Positions 6,701 through 11,769 of a DNA stretch of 11,769 nt are shown here, piece after piece. A program made the translations under genes and the position numbers. This DNA comes from Desulfosarcina sp. (GTDB taxonomy: Bacteria > Desulfobacterota > Desulfobacteria > Desulfobacterales > Desulfosarcinaceae). The stretch's first letter is position 1, and each line of letters begins with the position of its first letter. The notes under the pieces were generated by a model. That model did not search any database. It was given only the letters and a program-made list of their open reading frames with translations, and was not told the DNA's origin. Location of the stretch: NCBI GenBank assembly GCA_030642405.1, contig DAOWNV010000058.1, positions 1-11,769 of the forward strand, in the 5' to 3' direction.

Positions 6701-9416
6701 CATGGAGGCCGCGCTCTTTTTTGCATCCGATCTGGCCGGACTGATGACAGATGCAAATCCCGGCACCAAAGCAGAGGCAAAAGCCCTGTTGCGTCTCGGT
6801 CTGCTGTACGCCAAAGAGCAGAACTACGAAAAAGCCATCCCGATAATAGAAAGTGCGGTTTCCATCATGTCCGGTTTGGAACCGGACGAGGACCTGGCCA
6901 GGGCTGTTGTAGATCTGGGGATTGTCCTTGAGAACGCGACCAACCACGAAACAGCGCTAAGCCGGTTCAAAAACGCTGTAAAGATAAGCCGGGACCTTAA
7001 CTTTACCGCTCTTCTGGCCGAACAGTATCTACATATAGGCAGGGTATACGACCTGCGCCTGAATCAGTATGCCACGGCCATTTTCAATTACGAAAAGGCA
7101 CTGAAAATCTATTCCTTGATGGAAGATATTGAAAAAATCGCCGAATCAAAATTGAACATAGGCCGCTGTTATCGCCTCTTAGGAAATTTTACCAAAGCAG
7201 ACAGCTATTTTGAACAAAGCTCTAATCTGTTGGACGAAAGCACAACACAACGGCAGATGATCAACGCCAAGATTCTCATAGAACAGGCCAACAATGCATG
7301 GTTCCAGGGCAGCTATGAAAAAGCGTTTCGGTTGCAACGACAATGTTACGACAGAGCCGAAAAAAACAATTTTGCCTTGTTGCAGGTGATCTCGTTGAAC
7401 ACCGAAGGATTGATCTGGTGGACCCTTGGAGACTACAAAAAGTCGCTTACAGCACTGGAAAACGCACTTTCCCATGCAAAACTTCTGAACATTCGAACGG
7501 ATGAAATTGCCTCAACCTTGAACAACATCGGGCTGGTTTATCGAGACAAAGGAGATTATCAAAAGGCGATTGATTTTTTTAATCAAGCGATCGAAATCGA
7601 TACTGCCATCGATTCGAAATGGGGCCTGGCCTATGACTTTAGAAACAAAGGACTTACCTACCTGCAGCAGGATCAACCAGAAAAAGCTTGGGATCTATTC
7701 AAACGAGCCTACGAAATTTCCACCGCCATCGGCAATCGTATCAACGCCGCCAAAGCAATACTGGGCATGGGTGATGCGCTTTTTGCCTTAAACGATTTTC
7801 AGCAAGCTGAAAATGCCTATGGGACCGCTCTGAATCTGTCCGAGTCCATGATGATCAGGGAAACCCAGTGGCGGGCTTTGTTCGGACTGGCCAGGGTTCA
7901 GATGTCTTATTACAACAACTTTGATGAGGCGGAAAAAAGGCTTCGCGCGTCCATCGATGTGATCGAACAGCTGCGGTCTGATATCAAGGTCAAACAGTTG
8001 AAAGAAAATTTCCTTGCCGACAAGCTGACCGTTTATGAAACCCTGGTAACGCTCCTGGCGGATAACCATCAACCTGTACATGCATTTGAAATTGCAGAGC
8101 GTTCCCGGGCACGGAATTTTATCGATCTTCTGGGCGGCGCAAAGATCACTTTTAAAAACGAAAAAGATAAGAAGCTCTACAAAAAACAGCAGGTCTTACA
8201 ATCGGAAATCGAAACCTTCGAACACCTGGTAGCCACATCCGATGAAACCGAGCGTTCTGTTCATGAAAAATCCCTTGCGGGTCTTCGCCACGATCTTGAA
8301 AATACCATCATCGACATGCAGCTACAAAATCCACAACTGGCATCAATGGTATCCGTACCGCCCGTGGATGCGGAAATACTGATTGGTCTGATGGAACCCG
8401 GTACTGCACTACTCTCTTATTATCTGCTTGACAATGAGGTCTTTTGCTGGATTTTACAGGCAAACGGTAACAGCGCTGAAAAGAGCATCCCGTTAATTCG
8501 AATTCCGGTCAATCGTGGTCTACTGGAAAAAAGGATATTGGAATACCGGCGAATCATTCAAAATCTTGAACCTTATGAAAAGCATGCCACAGAACTTTAT
8601 CAAATATTATTCAAACCTGTCGAAAAATATCTGTCGGGTGTGCACACCATCGGCATCAGCCCTCATCGTTCCCTGCATTATCTTTCTTTTGCCACACTGT
8701 ATGACAAAAATTCGTTTATAGTCGACCGGTTCGCATTGTTCTATGTACCCAGCGCTGCCGTATTGGAATACACATTGAACCGACGCATGGAACGACCTTA
8801 TCGGAGTCCTCGGGTGCTGGCCATTGGGAATCCGAACCTGGGAGATCCGATTCTCGACCTTCCCTTTGCAGAACAGGAGGTCGGTTCCATCAAATGGAAC
8901 TTCCCTGAAATCACGATCCTGACACGAGATCAGGTAAAAGAGACTTGGGTCGTCGAAAATATTTCTGATTTCGACATCATTCACATCGCATCCCATGGAG
9001 AATTCGATCCTGTCAATCCACTGCTTTCAGCCATCAAATTATCAAAACCAACCGGTAAAATGTTTACAAAAACGGATTCCGATGGCAATTTGGATGCAGG
9101 TGAAATTTTTGGCCTGCAGATGAATGCGGACATGGTCTTTTTAAGCGCCTGCCAGACCGGTCTGGGCAAAATAAGCGTGGGTGATGATGTGGTTGGACTG
9201 AATCGATCCTTCTTTTTCGCCGGAACCCATATGGTGATCTCAAGTCTGTGGAGGGTCAGCGATGTATCTACGGCTATCATGACAAAAAAATTCTATCGTT
9301 CTTATATGAATCGAAATAAAGCGGATTGTTTAAAACAAGCAGCCATCCATGTTAAAATGCGGTACCCCCATCCTGGATACTGGGGGGCCTTTACGCTGGT
9401 GGGAGATTATTACTGA
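786..9416 (+). CDS. Giant exported propeller-TPR-pseudoCHAT-TPR-CHAT cysteine protease
   Basis: A 2876-residue secreted, caspase-like (CHAT, peptidase clan CD) protease candidate. Residues 1-31 are a signal peptide (hydrophobic core 14-27, SWA|V site), so the mature protein should be periplasmic or surface-exposed. In order: six-bladed PD40/TolB-type propeller (about 55-322) with an EF-hand-like loop at 262-273; TPR-like helical array (about 345-1480); coiled coil (about 1536-1605); degenerate CHAT domain (about 1622-1904) lacking the His/Cys dyad; second TPR array (about 1915-2430), most regular around 2200-2350; AFEIAERSRARNFIDLLG linker typical of TPR-CHAT proteins (from 2433); and an intact CHAT domain (about 2527-2876) with HIASHGEF (catalytic H2737) and LSACQTGLG (catalytic C2789). 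Ordinary TPR-CHAT proteins are about 800-1200 residues, so this one looks like two such units joined behind a propeller. The substrate is unknown. No frameshift or stop interrupts the 8.6-kb frame. It sits between the YdbL-like gene (8 bases upstream) and the SH3/M48 pair (59 bases downstream). Confidence 0.9.
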   Translation: MKTEKYLCRSRWWSVIFPIFLLHLFFSPSWAVMEKEIRSAENRVYRPTQITSRTDAVMDMAVSADGQIIVYVSGEEKPTTLWLASADPGVVNYPEKMIDGPSIKSSPAISKTGRFIAYVDTDYDVKGDIYIIDRQNDKTKPVRLTGRETEDGGPSFSADNRFLYFHQATGNNPKRLVFLDLKKDGSRPTVVDTNGDAMFCTISPDNSKIAFVSTRKEASGDIYILNRQEGSVLQITAGPSIDMFPQWYEDSKTLYFSRIGSDTNHDGHLSTEDRSVIYRIQTDDVNGISYPVTPLNQFSFKPYTGAKRLYFLSSRGGVSNCWTLPEAGTIGIAETSRQQYRIAETIAKRIPYDPYQTLLAFIRVSEKFPEDTVTGAKAEYRAARTLQELGLLTTALNLYLHLQSKEQNVLPEAIFSEIRQLGIEFQLSIETLTGSSEKNSLLEKKIRRLDQIAQEYNGPIPAEARIESAAMIVQLDPGLSKMTDAVSRLKLVLTDTSADDSQKAQALFLQATIYEKTTAGNRTIDTLRKIIVDYPKERKWVDKAVDGIVDHILTHFAYENRDEKIRKLSLVAMQNQYKAPEVAMGALNRIGDLYYKNDEWSQAKTAYENVLDTYPVLTTQTAAARLSLAEILFQEEEFRKAIDLYEHEIGLRDSTDRIYQLAREGYIRKKISAGDFLFRLGEIPSARSLYKELMDYDDRITEAHRGYIRCAAASGDMDKVFAVYEAKLKAQHTDPVWLYCTGLCLTYRNDEGSTKKAQKRIERAIRLNGNIEYFYQTLGYVYEVLETVYGESGQLEHALIAYQKAFFLNDPDKNFENASNLELNLGNVYYLLGQYGKAFDFYTKRDQRKVEFSDPNTEILFYKRLGESAFQNNDITSAITGFQKAIDRIDVLVDPLAPSIAFDRLNRYLKDRILDPAINLKAIGKPAERIAEKQSAQNLIVASLSAKAFPPPSEQWLTYKQGMLRLMGDQKSINKQAAELANSYNSAIEDIPGGLRVKHAEPTLAGLTRQILSALDFPERLIEIKAETLDRLALAYQENADWKKAAETFKQVYLINEKNENVQNLARNRRSVAYTTYQLANSVTGEQRVLLLKKASDDFNEVLFLLDRYGVPEKSKKEKKGLVEISIATSLDETATTQAARGFSKAQEKRLAETFISRIALELGNPVLSRIELEKQLQAYPSPDSVKEKDLYGASLLFHRAGLLENGTGNIKKAFEYFAFSTQLCLKMENPVSAAINLTNMASTGQKLMALPDGAGLSLSQMESLVSLDKQTMGLLSKKLEIIGLKLPMQVHNQLGVFYFQAADQIDGSSPSVERTFQKIFLQQRAVAHFTRGIFLFEQKGYGYQRHDLETATRLYLNMAAAGRKLGEEPTAKLNDQKALKTSETGVFPDLQWRALAGLQKYEQALKVLESIPLSRTGCAPLEIVERLGPLVYAKFKEKQVEAALHLAEKLSELERFNRTALFARPESFEEKAFFSSLYPRLESIQALANEVAAADADHRQFVEQRLENEKSLLARQLGPDNYYLPEPYRNISDKNTRDLAMFLASLSEKIEQAADELAKIRIQLSYEANNNEKNIGLSVERFRTYQTLVRRYQNLATKAIDARPLNSTPDFITLMTAEPFDVMDLSEVLTDDDAVVRIFRFGEIDHHYLAFFITKEETTALAAINKEELKKKIDETIDWVTPYIAFERPGALNFGSVYPYALSAKHLERSINNRKPFKRKLAVIPELSFPEATLKGYALQNKRFDEKMNGDDLYRVLHGVNTLVLTNGPVATTSVPTKPGNRAGNTLTVSLDSGAQIRLDRLLSETSNLSLAIVKGGHLNPLYLTGHLFSIYGCPSTIFMESFALQPSLLPEFFTSYVRLSGFDALISSKNNFKSEVNINGSPVEGDTKTTSPFLYLGYRGMSEKNAGRFAKKNFVHYVKAGRSDFNLKKYAAAKINFENAIAVANEVSKFDRYLPDLLNYARESAYRSGDMEAALFFASDLAGLMTDANPGTKAEAKALLRLGLLYAKEQNYEKAIPIIESAVSIMSGLEPDEDLARAVVDLGIVLENATNHETALSRFKNAVKISRDLNFTALLAEQYLHIGRVYDLRLNQYATAIFNYEKALKIYSLMEDIEKIAESKLNIGRCYRLLGNFTKADSYFEQSSNLLDESTTQRQMINAKILIEQANNAWFQGSYEKAFRLQRQCYDRAEKNNFALLQVISLNTEGLIWWTLGDYKKSLTALENALSHAKLLNIRTDEIASTLNNIGLVYRDKGDYQKAIDFFNQAIEIDTAIDSKWGLAYDFRNKGLTYLQQDQPEKAWDLFKRAYEISTAIGNRINAAKAILGMGDALFALNDFQQAENAYGTALNLSESMMIRETQWRALFGLARVQMSYYNNFDEAEKRLRASIDVIEQLRSDIKVKQLKENFLADKLTVYETLVTLLADNHQPVHAFEIAERSRARNFIDLLGGAKITFKNEKDKKLYKKQQVLQSEIETFEHLVATSDETERSVHEKSLAGLRHDLENTIIDMQLQNPQLASMVSVPPVDAEILIGLMEPGTALLSYYLLDNEVFCWILQANGNSAEKSIPLIRIPVNRGLLEKRILEYRRIIQNLEPYEKHATELYQILFKPVEKYLSGVHTIGISPHRSLHYLSFATLYDKNSFIVDRFALFYVPSAAVLEYTLNRRMERPYRSPRVLAIGNPNLGDPILDLPFAEQEVGSIKWNFPEITILTRDQVKETWVVENISDFDIIHIASHGEFDPVNPLLSAIKLSKPTGKMFTKTDSDGNLDAGEIFGLQMNADMVFLSACQTGLGKISVGDDVVGLNRSFFFAGTHMVISSLWRVSDVSTAIMTKKFYRSYMNRNKADCLKQAAIHVKMRYPHPGYWGAFTLVGDYY
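948..1751 (+). other. Domain: six-bladed PD40/TolB-type beta-propeller (residues about 55-322)
   Basis: Six repeats are visible by eye, each with a P/S-x-S-x-D/T-G-like turn followed by a hydrophobic strand. They centre on AVSADGQIIVYVSG, AISKTGRFIAYVDT, SFSADNRFLYFHQ, TISPDNSKIAFVST, QWYEDSKTLYFSRI and AKRLYFLSSRGG. Two blades continue into GDIYI(I/L)(D/N)RQ, the usual outer strand of TolB/PD40 blades. Such propellers commonly bind proteins or peptides, so here this may be a recognition or docking platform at the exported N-terminus. The binding partner is unknown. Confidence 0.8.
1569..1604 (+). other. EF-hand/dockerin-like calcium loop inside the propeller (residues 262-273)
   Basis: DTNHDGHLSTED fits the 12-residue calcium loop: D at 1, N at 3, D at 5, G at 6, L at 8, S at 9 and D at 12. 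It lies in the fifth blade, between the strand LYFSRI and the strand SVIYRI, so it would be a surface loop. Calcium binding is inferred from the motif. Position 12 is Asp rather than the usual Glu. Confidence 0.55.
1818..5225 (+). other. Domain: first TPR-like helical array (residues about 345-1480)
   Basis: There are repeated helix pairs with TPR signatures. Examples are GDLYYKNDEWSQAKTAYENV, the EILFQEEEFRKAIDLYE pair that follows it, GNVYYLLGQYGKAFDFYTK, and LALAYQENADWKKAAETFKQ. The spacing is irregular in places (for example about 1000-1050 and 1380-1480), so it is a mixed helical solenoid rather than a clean TPR ladder. It probably forms a long superhelix linking the propeller to the first CHAT-like domain. 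Confidence 0.75.
5649..6497 (+). other. Domain: degenerate, catalytically dead CHAT-like domain (residues about 1622-1904)
   Basis: The segment follows the CHAT pattern step by step. The opening DDDAVVRIFRFGE with the strand YLAFFITKEE matches the first strands of a CHAT domain. KLAVIPELSFPEATL matches the usual P-x-x-x-L-x-x-LP region. NTLVLTNGPV sits where the active copy has DIIHIASHGEF, so N1768 replaces the catalytic His. LAIVKGGHLN sits where MVFLSACQTG is, so G1818 replaces the catalytic Cys. The His-to-Cys distance is 50 residues here and 52 in the active copy. CPSTIFMESFAL parallels GTHMVISSLWRV, and SPFLYLGYRGM parallels the closing GYWGAFTLVGDYY. The assignment rests on manual alignment within the same protein. 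Confidence 0.65.
6528..8075 (+). other. Domain: second TPR array (residues about 1915-2430)
   Basis: Clear consecutive TPRs are present. Examples include LGLLYAKEQNYEKAIPIIES, NIGRCYRLLGNFTKADSYFE, NIGLVYRDKGDYQKAIDFFN, KGLTYLQQDQPEKAWDLFKR and MGDALFALNDFQQAENAYGT. These have the conserved small and aromatic positions of the TPR_12 type found upstream of CHAT domains. This array is more regular than the first one and leads into the CHAT domain through a helical, charged linker (about 2433-2525). Confidence 0.85.
8364..9413 (+). other. Domain: intact CHAT cysteine-protease domain (residues about 2527-2876)
   Basis: All landmarks of an active CHAT (caspase/separase-like) protease are present. 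These are the entry strand LLSYYLLDNEVFCWIL, SPHRSLHYLSFATLYD (the H-x-x-LP-like substrate-side segment), LPFAEQEV, the His box HIASHGEF (H2737), GNLDAGEIFGLQ, the Cys box VFLSACQTGLG (C2789), and GDDVVGLNRSFFFAGTHMVISSLWRVSD. The sequence ends with GYWGAFTLVGDYY a few residues before the stop. The sequence supports a thiol protease acting on proteins. Specificity cannot be read from it. Confidence 0.9.
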
Positions 9417-9475
9417 TCTCTTTTCAAAATACGATAGTAGTATCCGATATAAACTCTTTGCAATGAGGAAAAAAA

Positions 9476-10003
9476 ATGCATCGTCTGTCATATCTTTTTT
9501 TTCGCACGATCATATTATCAGTGTTTATGGTTTCGGTCTGTATGGCCTCGACCACGCTTTATGTAACTTCTGAAAGTGCTGATTTGAAGAGTGAAAGCAC
9601 CAGCTCCTCCTCAACCATTGCCGAACTCGAACGCGGGACAGTGCTTCTCCTGATCGCCAAAGAAGGACGATGGTTTCGCGTTGCCACGCAAGAGAGTCAA
9701 AGGGGTTGGATATACCGTGGAAAGGTTTCGGAAGAGCAACCGGAGGTTGAATCAATCGACGAAGGCGAGGACAGCATAGGAAGCCTTCTCGGAGGACTTT
9801 CCGGCAGTGATATCAGAGCGGATGCGGCAGATTCGTCCCGAAGCATCCGGGGTCTGTCACCTGAAGCCGAAGAATACGCCAAGGCAGCCGGTACGCCCCG
9901 GCAAAGCAGAAATGCCCTTGACGCTACACTATCGCGAAAAGTAAAGGACAGTGATATCGAGGCCTTTTTGAAAAATGGCAAAGTAGGCGAGTATGCCGAT
10001 TAA
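9476..10003 (+). CDS. Exported SH3-domain protein
   Basis: A 175-residue exported protein. Residues 1-24 are a signal peptide (CMA|S site). A bacterial SH3 (SH3_3/SH3b-type) domain follows at about 27-85: TLYVTSESADLKSE, STIAELERGTVLLLI, GRWFRVAT and the closing RGWIYRGKVS are its classic strand pattern. Bacterial SH3 domains often bind peptidoglycan or short peptides, which would suit an envelope anchor or adaptor. Residues 88-125 are acidic and Gly/Ser-rich, probably a flexible linker. The end (about 126-175) has a compact helical block, GLSPEAEEYAKAAG and DSDIEAFLKNGKVGEY, that looks conserved but that I cannot name. GAGG lies 7 bases before the ATG. The gene is 59 bases after the CHAT gene and 21 bases before the M48 gene, so it is probably the adaptor or partner of the peptidase. 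Confidence 0.8.
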   Translation: MHRLSYLFFRTIILSVFMVSVCMASTTLYVTSESADLKSESTSSSSTIAELERGTVLLLIAKEGRWFRVATQESQRGWIYRGKVSEEQPEVESIDEGEDSIGSLLGGLSGSDIRADAADSSRSIRGLSPEAEEYAKAAGTPRQSRNALDATLSRKVKDSDIEAFLKNGKVGEYAD

Positions 10004-10024
10004 TCACAAACAGTTGAGGATAAA

Positions 10025-10948
10025 ATGAAAAATTACAACCCATCCTTTTCCAAGAGATCAGCCACCAACCGAAGAGGTTTTTTAAAGTACCTTGGCCCCT
10101 TTCTGGTTTTGCTCTCTTCTCCGGCATTTGCATTTAATATTTTCAAGGTTCTTGATCCGGAAGGCAAAAACGAGGAGATTCAAAAAGCCAGGCAGGCGAT
10201 TGAAGGATTGACTGGAATCATCCAGAGTGCCGAAGGGCTGGACTATAAATCCGAGTTCACCATTGGCGAGTCGCTTGCCCTTGAGGGTTTCCAGCGATAC
10301 GGCCTTCCGTTAAAAAACGACAGAGTTCAAAAATACGTCAATACATTAGGCAACGCGGTGGCAAAAAACTCCACCCGCCCGGAAATCCCCTACTATTTCG
10401 TTGTGGTTGACTCACCGATTTACAACGCATTTTCCTGCCCCGGCGGCATTGTTTTTTTAAGCAAATCATTAGTCAAGGGAATGAACAGCGAAGCGGAATT
10501 GGCCTGTGTGCTGTCCCATGAAGTCGCTCATGTGTCACACAAACACGCACTGAGTTCAGTAAGGCGAGCAAAGTTTTTTGAAGGAGCCGCCAAAATCGGG
10601 ACCATCAATATGGATGGACAAGATGGCCGGAAATACCGTGACATGGTCGGCAACCTGCAAACCGTTTTATTCGATAAGGGATTGGATAAAGCGATGGAAT
10701 ATGAGGCAGATCAATCGGCAATGGACGTTGCCTACCGAACAGGATATGACCCTGCCGGAATGATCAGGGTTTTAAAAATGCTAAAGAAAAAAGAGGCGAC
10801 CGCAACCATCAAAGGATCATGGTTCTCAACCCATCCGCCCCTTTCGAGCCGCATTGAAAAATGTAATCATTGGAAAGGGAAATACCCGGATGCGAATCAG
10901 ATGGCACGGGTGAAAAAAAGATTTATGAGATACCGGCAAATGCTGTAG
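10025..10948 (+). CDS. Exported M48-family zinc metalloprotease (LoiP/BepA-like) with Tat-type signal
   Basis: A 307-residue zinc endopeptidase of family M48. The HExxH motif is H165-E166-V-A-H169 (LSHEVAHVSHKHAL). The third zinc ligand is probably E225 in the E-x-x-x-D motif EYEAD (225-229). NAFSCPGGIVFLS (134-146) is the family edge strand. STHPP (H270) with a following SRIE matches the THP segment that in BepA-type enzymes carries a histidine able to plug the active site. The N-terminus NRRGFLK (15-21), short hydrophobic stretch and AFA|F site (A36) look like a twin-arginine signal peptide. The relatives LoiP and BepA act in the periplasm or at the outer membrane in envelope protein quality control. 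There are no transmembrane helices beyond the signal, so it is not HtpX- or Ste24-like. GAGGA is 4 bases before the ATG. It is the last gene of the apparent operon. Confidence 0.9.
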   Translation: MKNYNPSFSKRSATNRRGFLKYLGPFLVLLSSPAFAFNIFKVLDPEGKNEEIQKARQAIEGLTGIIQSAEGLDYKSEFTIGESLALEGFQRYGLPLKNDRVQKYVNTLGNAVAKNSTRPEIPYYFVVVDSPIYNAFSCPGGIVFLSKSLVKGMNSEAELACVLSHEVAHVSHKHALSSVRRAKFFEGAAKIGTINMDGQDGRKYRDMVGNLQTVLFDKGLDKAMEYEADQSAMDVAYRTGYDPAGMIRVLKMLKKKEATATIKGSWFSTHPPLSSRIEKCNHWKGKYPDANQMARVKKRFMRYRQML

Positions 10949-10965
10949 TTTTGCAGACAAAGCAC

Positions 10966-11006
10966 CAGGTTAAAGAATTGTGATGCCATATAAAACCATT
11001 ATTTAA
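10966..11006 (+). promoter_or_regulatory. Possible promoter for the downstream cyclase-like gene
   Basis: The 100-base gap between the M48 gene and the next start (10949-11048) is AT-rich and is the only intergenic space here that looks suited to a new transcription start. Two weak sigma70-like arrangements exist. One is TATAAA at 10989-10994, with a poor -35 (CAGGTT) 17 bases before it. The other is TTGTGA at 10978-10983, followed after 17 bases by ATTTAA at 11001-11006. Neither is convincing alone. I see no stable hairpin followed by a T-run that would terminate the upstream operon. Confidence 0.25.
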
Positions 11007-11048
11007 ACGATTCGCGGTTATTCGTATTCATTGCGGAAAAAAAACAGT

Positions 11049-11769
11049 ATGACAAAAACCGACCGACAACCAATTACTTCTCTATCTATTGATCTCGACC
11101 AAATCGCTCTCCCGGCCTTTTTTGTTGCCGGAGATTTGTCGGTAAGTTGTACGGCTTCGAGTAACACAGAGACTTTTTGCCAAACACTTGCCAAGGAGCT
11201 GAAATCGTCATCCGCCCCCAATATTTTCGACCTGCTTCTCAGGCCGACGATTAAAGATACGCTTTGTGACTGGCAGACTCTATTTTCGTTTGTTTATACG
11301 ATGCTTCAACAGTCCACGGAAAAAGATACGTTTAGCATGGGTACCGTTTTTGTACCAAAAATGTATATTCCCGTGTTTGAAAACGAATATTTCGATTTGC
11401 CGAAATCCTCACACTTTCATGTGGAAAGCTGCACCCTTGACTCCGATCCACCCATGGGAATCTATGGACTTCAATTCAAGGAAGGAACACTGTTTGTCCT
11501 ACGCAACAACCCCCTTCATTGTCAATTCTCCAAAGGTATTCAACTTCGATCCATCACTGACACTATGGAGGCATCCGACGTAAAAAAAACTTTTTGCGTT
11601 TTGTCGGTACGCATCAACGATTCCCATCAAATTTCAGATGCCATGCTCCCGGACGTTTTTATGGAAGTCATCAATCATGTCTGGTCAGCCGCTGATAACG
11701 CAGTTAGACCGTTTGGTGGAGTACGAATCGGGTGTATCGGGCCGAAAGTTCAGTATCTGTTTGCCGAAA
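11049..11769 (+). CDS. Cytoplasmic PAS-like / degenerate class III cyclase-like protein (3' end outside window)
   Basis: The frame runs from ATG 11049 without a stop to the window edge (240 residues so far). There is no signal peptide or membrane segment. Residues about 20-50 (LPAFFVAGDLSVSCTASSNT) resemble the opening of a PAS-type sensor domain. Residues 100-170 hold mixed strands that could complete it. From residue 181 the sequence follows the first half of a class III adenylate/guanylate cyclase domain: the strand TFCVLSVRIND, a long helix (LPDVFMEVINHVWSAAD), FGGVRIGCIGPKVQYLFAE. The two metal-binding Asp positions of active cyclases appear as R188 (VRI for the usual vDI) and P232 (GP for GD), so catalysis is doubtful. 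The start is favoured because an in-frame stop lies at 11004-11006 and GGAAA lies about 8-12 bases upstream. It is probably transcribed separately from the envelope operon. Confidence 0.5.
   Translation, partial: MTKTDRQPITSLSIDLDQIALPAFFVAGDLSVSCTASSNTETFCQTLAKELKSSSAPNIFDLLLRPTIKDTLCDWQTLFSFVYTMLQQSTEKDTFSMGTVFVPKMYIPVFENEYFDLPKSSHFHVESCTLDSDPPMGIYGLQFKEGTLFVLRNNPLHCQFSKGIQLRSITDTMEASDVKKTFCVLSVRINDSHQISDAMLPDVFMEVINHVWSAADNAVRPFGGVRIGCIGPKVQYLFAE

Noticed and set aside
9417..9475. Separate promoter for the SH3/M48 pair (TATAAA at 9448-9453)
   Set aside because: No acceptable -35 element at the right distance and only 59 bases of spacing without a terminator, so readthrough from the CHAT gene is the simpler view.
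11266..11583. A + strand open frame of 105 codons near the window end
   Set aside because: It overlaps out of frame the longer frame starting at 11049, which has a better start context and cyclase-like and PAS-like patterning and stays open to the window edge.

Overview
The window reads as chromosomal DNA of a Gram-negative bacterium. The best guess is a Desulfobacterota (formerly Deltaproteobacteria, Desulfobacterales-like) genome. The grounds are the exported DUF1318/YdbL-like protein, the very large TPR-CHAT protein, the M48 peptidase paired with an SH3-domain protein, the middling GC content by eye, and AGGA-type ribosome binding sites. This is inference from gene style, since there is no rRNA or other marker. 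All genes lie on the + strand. I see no tRNA, rRNA, insertion sequence, CRISPR array or phage gene.

Layout. Bases 2-145 hold the C-terminal tail of an unrecognised gene. After a 50-base gap containing a perfect 15-base tandem duplication comes an exported DUF1318/YdbL-like protein (196-777). Eight bases later, with a Shine-Dalgarno overlapping the previous stop codon, starts a giant secreted protein of 2876 residues (786-9416). Its order is signal peptide, six-bladed TolB/PD40-type propeller, long TPR-like helical array, inactive CHAT-like protease domain, second TPR array, and intact CHAT cysteine-protease domain (H2737, C2789). It is followed by a small exported SH3-domain protein (9476-10003) and an exported M48 zinc metalloprotease with a Tat-type signal (10025-10948). 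A 100-base gap that could hold a promoter leads to a separate, truncated gene (11049 to the window end). It encodes a cytoplasmic-looking protein whose visible C-terminal part resembles a class III nucleotide cyclase lacking its metal-binding aspartates.

How the genes may work together. The four genes from 196 to 10948 are co-directional, tightly spaced and all carry export signals, so they look like one envelope operon. My working hypothesis is a periplasmic proteolytic or quality-control module. In it a huge scaffolded caspase-like protease (propeller plus TPR for recognition, pseudo-CHAT for regulation or structure, CHAT for cleavage) works with a zinc protease, a cell-wall-targeting SH3 protein and a YdbL-like accessory protein. 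The domain calls are sequence-based. The joint function is inference.

The most interesting point is the paired inactive and active CHAT domains in one exported polypeptide. The dead copy has Asn and Gly at the positions of the catalytic His and Cys, with almost the same spacing (50 versus 52 residues). The arrangement recalls eukaryotic separase, a relative in the same peptidase clan that also pairs a pseudo-protease with an active protease.
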